From Lachnospiraceae bacterium (GTDB lineage: Bacteria > Bacillota > Clostridia > Lachnospirales > Lachnospiraceae): a stretch of 61,193 nt of DNA. Location of the stretch: the NCBI GenBank assembly GCA_022510525.1, contig JAFLTH010000007.1:1-61193 (forward strand), in the 5' to 3' direction. This document shows, in pieces, positions 57,521-61,193 of the stretch. Under the pieces are notes generated by a model that was not told the origin of the DNA, did not search any database, and worked only from the letters and a program-made list of their open reading frames with translations. The position numbers and the translations under genes were made by a program. Every line of letters starts with the position of its first letter. The first letter of the stretch is position 1.

Positions 57521-58537
57521 ATGATCAAAGAAGCAATAATTAAAATTGTAGACAAACAAGATTTGACTTATGATGAGGCCTATGCCGTAATAAACGAAAT
57601 TATGAGCGGTGAAACCTCATCTACACAGAATGCTGCTTTTCTGGCCGCGCTCTCTACCAAAAGCACCAAAGCGGAAACAATAGATGAAATTGCAGGCTGT
57701 GCTGCCGCTATGCGTGACCATGCTATGAAAGTAGAACATAATATGGATGTTATGGAGATTGTCGGAACCGGGGGAGACGGTGCAAACAGCTTCAATATCT
57801 CAACTACATCCGCGCTGGTAGCTGCTTCCGGCGGTGTTAAGATTGCAAAACACGGTAATCGCGCCGCTTCTTCCCAATGCGGAACCGCGGACTGTCTTGA
57901 GGCTCTGGGTGTAAATATTGATCTGTCACCTGAAAAATGTGTGGAGCTTCTTGAAAAAACCGGTATTTGTTTCTTCTTTGCGCAAAAATATCATACATCA
58001 ATGAAGTATGTAGGATCCATCCGCAAAGAGCTTGGTATACGTACGGTATTTAATATCTTAGGACCTCTTACTAATCCCGCTTCACCCCAAAGACAGCTGC
58101 TCGGAGTTTATGACGAATCTCTGGTTGAGCCTCTTGCAAGAGTGCTTACCAGCCTTGGTGTTAAACGCGGCATGATAGTTTACGGAACGGATAAAATGGA
58201 TGAAATCTCTGCAAGCGCACCTACAAAAATCTGTGAATTCAATAATGGAGAATACAATACTTATACTATTAAACCTGAAGATTTCGGTCTTACTACCTGT
58301 AAAAAAGAAGACTTACTTGGCGGCACTCCGGAGGAAAACGCAAAAATAACGCTTGCCATTTTAAATGGAGAGCAAGGTCCTAAGCGTACCGCAGTTCTTT
58401 TAAATGCAGGTGCTGCTCTCTATATTGCAGAAAAGGCAGACTCTTATGCAGACGGAATAAAATTGGCAGGTGAGCTTATTGATTCCGGAAAGGCACTTGC
58501 CGCATTGGAGACATTTAAGACGGAAAGCAATAAGTAG
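57521..58537 (+). CDS. trpD: Anthranilate phosphoribosyltransferase
   Basis: A 338-residue enzyme that joins anthranilate and PRPP. It has the PRPP loop [32 protein letters not shown], and the anthranilate site region [15 protein letters not shown]. It is not fused with trpG, unlike in some enterobacteria. It starts 26 bases after trpG behind AAAGGAAG. Confidence 0.97.
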   Translation: MIKEAIIKIVDKQDLTYDEAYAVINEIMSGETSSTQNAAFLAALSTKSTKAETIDEIAGCAAAMRDHAMKVEHNMDVMEIVGTGGDGANSFNISTTSALVAASGGVKIAKHGNRAASSQCGTADCLEALGVNIDLSPEKCVELLEKTGICFFFAQKYHTSMKYVGSIRKELGIRTVFNILGPLTNPASPQRQLLGVYDESLVEPLARVLTSLGVKRGMIVYGTDKMDEISASAPTKICEFNNGEYNTYTIKPEDFGLTTCKKEDLLGGTPEENAKITLAILNGEQGPKRTAVLLNAGAALYIAEKADSYADGIKLAGELIDSGKALAALETFKTESNK

Positions 58538-58584
58538 CAAGTATTAAACTGCATGTATTAATTAATAGAAAGGTATAATTATTC

Positions 58585-59370
58585 ATGTCAACCATACTAA
58601 ATACAATAGCGGATTATGCAAAGGAAAGAGTCGCTAATGCAAAAAAGTCTCATCCTCTTGAAGCAATTAAGCAACTGGCCCTATCTGCCGACTGCAATAC
58701 AAATTTTCCGTTTGAAAAAGCATTGGCAGCAGACGGAATGAGCTTTATCTGCGAATGCAAAAAGGCATCTCCCTCAAAAGGCTTGATTGCAGAAGATTTT
58801 CCTTATCTTGAAATTGCAAAGGAATATGAAGCCGCAGGTGCATCATGCATTTCCGTACTGACTGAGCCTAAGTGGTTTCTGGGCAGTGATGAATACTTGA
58901 AAGAAATCTCTGCTGCCGTATCCATTCCCTGCTTACGCAAAGATTTTACGGTAGATGAATACATGATATATGAAGCAAAACTGCTTGGCGCAAGTGCGGT
59001 ACTGTTAATCTGCTCTATCCTTTCCGAAGCTGATATAAAATACTATATTGATATTTGTGACAAACTAGGCCTCTCAGCGTTAGTGGAAGCTCATGATGAA
59101 GCGGAAATAAAAATGGCAGTAAATGCAGGTGCCCGCATTATAGGTGTAAATAACAGGAATCTTAAGAACTTCACGGTAGATATAAATAACAGCGGAAGAC
59201 TTCGTCATCTTGTTCCTGAAAACGTACTCTTTGTGGCTGAGAGCGGAATTAATTCACGGGCTGATGTCGCAGCTTTGGAGACGGCAAACGTAGATGCCGT
59301 TTTGATAGGTGAAACGCTGATGCGCTCCGCTGATAAAAAGAAGATGTTGGATGAACTTAAAGGATTATAA
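58585..59370 (+). CDS. trpC: Indole-3-glycerol phosphate synthase
   Basis: A 261-residue TIM-barrel enzyme that closes the indole ring. It has FICECKKASPSKGLI, GASCISVLTEPKWFLGSDEYL, LRKDFTVDEYMIYEA and GVNNRNLKNFTVD, which give the catalytic Lys and Glu residues. It is single-domain and not fused with trpF. Confidence 0.97.
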   Translation: MSTILNTIADYAKERVANAKKSHPLEAIKQLALSADCNTNFPFEKALAADGMSFICECKKASPSKGLIAEDFPYLEIAKEYEAAGASCISVLTEPKWFLGSDEYLKEISAAVSIPCLRKDFTVDEYMIYEAKLLGASAVLLICSILSEADIKYYIDICDKLGLSALVEAHDEAEIKMAVNAGARIIGVNNRNLKNFTVDINNSGRLRHLVPENVLFVAESGINSRADVAALETANVDAVLIGETLMRSADKKKMLDELKGL

Positions 59371-59415
59371 TGTATTATTATGTTTAAGTTAAATACTTTA
59401 TTTTGAGGTTATATT

Positions 59416-60018
59416 ATGACTAAAATTAAAATATGTGGTCTACAGTCCGAGGACGATATTTCGTATGTAAATAAGCTGCGGCCCGATTATGTGGGTTTTG
59501 TTTTTATGAAAGGAAGACGACGTTATATTACTCCCGAGGACGCCGCCCATTTGAGAAATCTTCTGGATCCCTCAATACAATGCGTAGGAGTCTTTGTGGA
59601 TGCACCCATTGAAAATGTAGTTTCCCTGCTTGAAAACGGAACCATACAGCTTGCGCAGCTTCATGGGCATGAGGATGCGGCCTATGCAAAACGCCTTAAG
59701 GAGCTTTGCGGTAAGCCTATAATTAAAGCTTTTATTATTAAGAATGAAGATGATATTAAAAAGGCTCTTAATTATGACTGCGATTATATGCTGTTAGACA
59801 ACGGACTGGGTACCGGAGAAACATTTGACTGGTCATTGATAAAGAATATAGACAAACCTTTCTTTCTGGCTGGTGGTCTTACACCAGAGAATGTGCAGGA
59901 GGCTATATCACTTACACAGCCTTATGCCGTTGATACAAGTTCCGGCGTGGAAACTGATCACCACAAGGATTACAATAAGATAAAAGCATTTATAGATGCT
60001 GTACACTCTATGAATTAA
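59416..60018 (+). CDS. trpF: Phosphoribosylanthranilate isomerase
   Basis: A 200-residue TIM-barrel isomerase. It begins KIKICGLQSEDDISYVNKLRPDYVGFVF, with the general base Cys in ICG, and has the acid Asp region LLDNGLGTGETFDW and LAGGLTPENVQEA. It is the last recognised trp gene here; trpB and trpA do not follow. Confidence 0.96.
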   Translation: MTKIKICGLQSEDDISYVNKLRPDYVGFVFMKGRRRYITPEDAAHLRNLLDPSIQCVGVFVDAPIENVVSLLENGTIQLAQLHGHEDAAYAKRLKELCGKPIIKAFIIKNEDDIKKALNYDCDYMLLDNGLGTGETFDWSLIKNIDKPFFLAGGLTPENVQEAISLTQPYAVDTSSGVETDHHKDYNKIKAFIDAVHSMN

Positions 60019-60042
60019 TATCTGAAAGGAACCCAATCAATA

Positions 60043-60630
60043 ATGTTACCAACAAGAGAACAAGCAGAAGAACTTTTACAGGAAGCAGAAAAGTGTAATC
60101 CCGGACCGTGGGGCAATCATAGCCGTGTTACTGCCCATTGTGCGGAAAAAATAGCTATGGAATGTGATGGCCTAGACCCGGATAAAGCATATATATTAGG
60201 TCTGTTACATGATATAGGCAGAAAATTTGGAGTAAGACATTTAGGTCATGTATCCGATGGTTATACATATATGATGTCTTTGGGATATGATGAGGCTGCA
60301 AAGATATGTCTCACACATTCTTTTAATACTGAAACACTTGATGAATATATTGGTAAATTCGATACAACCGATGAAGAATTAAAAATAATCCGGGATGCAT
60401 TAGCAGTAGTTGTTGTGGATGATTACGATAAGCTTATTCAATTGTGCGATTCATTAGCCGGTGCAGAAAGCGTGCTTAACATTGAAGAACGGATGGAAGA
60501 TGTTAAACGTAGATATGGTTTATTTCCACAAAATAAATGGGATTGTAATCTGGCCCTAAAAAAATATTTTGAAGAAAAGACGGGTAAAGATATATATGTT
60601 GTGGTAGATAAGGATAGTTTTAAGCTATAA
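60043..60630 (+). CDS. HD-domain phosphohydrolase
   Basis: A 195-residue HD protein. The metal ligands appear as HSRVTAHCAEKIA (first His), LGLLHDIGRKFG (His-Asp) and a later LTHSF with VVVVDDYDKLIQ. These proteins usually hydrolyse phosphate from nucleotides or related compounds. It lies 24 bases after trpF with an AAAGGAACC site, so it is probably the sixth gene of the trp transcript. Substrate unknown. Confidence 0.9.
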   Translation: MLPTREQAEELLQEAEKCNPGPWGNHSRVTAHCAEKIAMECDGLDPDKAYILGLLHDIGRKFGVRHLGHVSDGYTYMMSLGYDEAAKICLTHSFNTETLDEYIGKFDTTDEELKIIRDALAVVVVDDYDKLIQLCDSLAGAESVLNIEERMEDVKRRYGLFPQNKWDCNLALKKYFEEKTGKDIYVVVDKDSFKL

Positions 60631-60654
60631 GTATCATTTGCACTTATTTTAACC

Positions 60655-61193
60655 CTATACTTTAATATATCGTGATGATCTTGATGCTCCAATTCGCTTA
60701 ATTGAACCACTTTTCACCATTGCACCCAATACTGCTTCAACGGTCGTCGGGCTTACATCAGGAAGAATCTTGCAGATTTCCGCTTTAGAGATCGGAGTCA
60801 GGCTGCCTAATACAGCCGCTTCCACGCGAGCCTTCTTCGTAATCTTTTTGCCGTGAACCACTATGAAACGTTTATCCAGTTCTTTATAACACATATAAAG
60901 CGTAGAGAGAAAGTTTTCTATAAACGGGAAATAATCATTTTTACCGTTTTCCCATCCGATAGAGGACAACCGTAACGATTCATAATAAGAAGTTTTGTAG
61001 TTGTTAATTTGCTCCTCAAAAGACACATATTTTCCAGCGTCATATCCATTTTTATAAAGCAGCAAAAGAGAAAGCAAACGCGACATTCTACCGTTGCCAT
61101 CCCTGAACGGATGAATACAGAGGAAATCAAGTATTACGCACGGAATCAAGAGAAGCTGGTTGATGTTCGCATCGTCACGGGCTTCAAGATATG
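60655..61193 (-). CDS. Fic-domain protein (5' end off window)
   Basis: The C-terminal 178 residues are visible; the frame is open to the right edge, so the start lies outside. The catalytic motif HPFRDGNGRMSRLL transfers AMP or another nucleotide phosphate to a target protein side chain. A C-terminal winged-helix domain with SPTTVEAVLGAMVKSGSIKRIG follows, suggesting DNA binding or control. The inhibitory helix, if any, would be in the missing part. It is convergent with the HD gene. Confidence 0.9.
   Translation of the reverse strand, partial: YLEARDDANINQLLLIPCVILDFLCIHPFRDGNGRMSRLLSLLLLYKNGYDAGKYVSFEEQINNYKTSYYESLRLSSIGWENGKNDYFPFIENFLSTLYMCYKELDKRFIVVHGKKITKKARVEAAVLGSLTPISKAEICKILPDVSPTTVEAVLGAMVKSGSIKRIGASRSSRYIKV

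Overview
The window looks like chromosome of a low-GC, Gram-positive anaerobe of the Clostridia, most likely a Lachnospiraceae gut commensal. Support comes from AT-rich intergenic DNA, strong AGGAGG-type ribosome binding sites, many carbohydrate ABC transporters without PTS genes, a T-box-controlled trp operon, a flavin reductase-rubredoxin fusion, and a FeoA-FeoA-FeoB-Cys-rich peptide operon. The genus cannot be fixed from the sequence alone.

Layout. 1-3.6 kb: a minus-strand type I restriction-modification operon, hsdM - unknown gene - hsdS. The hsdS 3' end runs into a (CTGT)n tetranucleotide tract at the window edge, a classic slipped-strand phase-variation architecture; no hsdR is visible. 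3.9-5.5 kb: a small antitoxin-like gene, a GNAT acetyltransferase and a single-TM protein, resembling a toxin-antitoxin or defence cassette. 5.5-8.5 kb: ferrous iron uptake (feo) operon with two palindromic DtxR/IdeR-like operators. 8.5-12 kb: pgi, then a YtrA-type GntR-ABC operon. 12-14.7 kb: polar amino acid ABC transporter. 14.7-23.2 kb: a stand-alone transposase-derived cysteine domain gene, a Cache-type chemoreceptor, murG, a conserved membrane protein, a DUF4358-type lipoprotein/MBOAT/AlgJ-like O-acylation group, and exonuclease III.

23.2-31.3 kb: a lactose or beta-galactoside locus (AraC regulator, lipoprotein, two permeases, GH2 lacZ). 31.4-35.9 kb: an ECF sigma factor operon with a membrane protein, ABC ATPase and two tandemly duplicated permeases. 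36-37.4 kb: a scar with a frameshifted TnpW-like remnant from a conjugative transposon and two orphan genes. 37.6-51.3 kb: an alpha-glucan region: GH13 enzyme, LacI regulator, two permeases and a malto-oligosaccharide binding lipoprotein behind a perfect TGGAAACGTTTCCA operator; a MATE pump; a second LacI regulator; glycogen phosphorylase; AraC regulator; 4-alpha-glucanotransferase. 51.3-55.2 kb: a second chemoreceptor, a second MATE pump and the rubredoxin fusion. 55.2-60.6 kb: Trp T-box, trpE-G-D-C-F and an HD hydrolase; trpB and trpA are absent. The right edge cuts a Fic-domain gene.

Taken together, imported oligosaccharides are cleaved by LacZ, GH13, MalQ and GlgP to hexoses and glucose-1-phosphate, which enter glycolysis through Pgi. 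The most unusual items are the repeat-ended hsdS with the unknown gene inside the hsdM-hsdS operon, the antitoxin-GNAT-TM cassette, the trp operon lacking trpBA, the intercistronic palindromic repeats, and the co-opted transposase fragment. No tRNA, rRNA, CRISPR array or intact insertion sequence was recognised.
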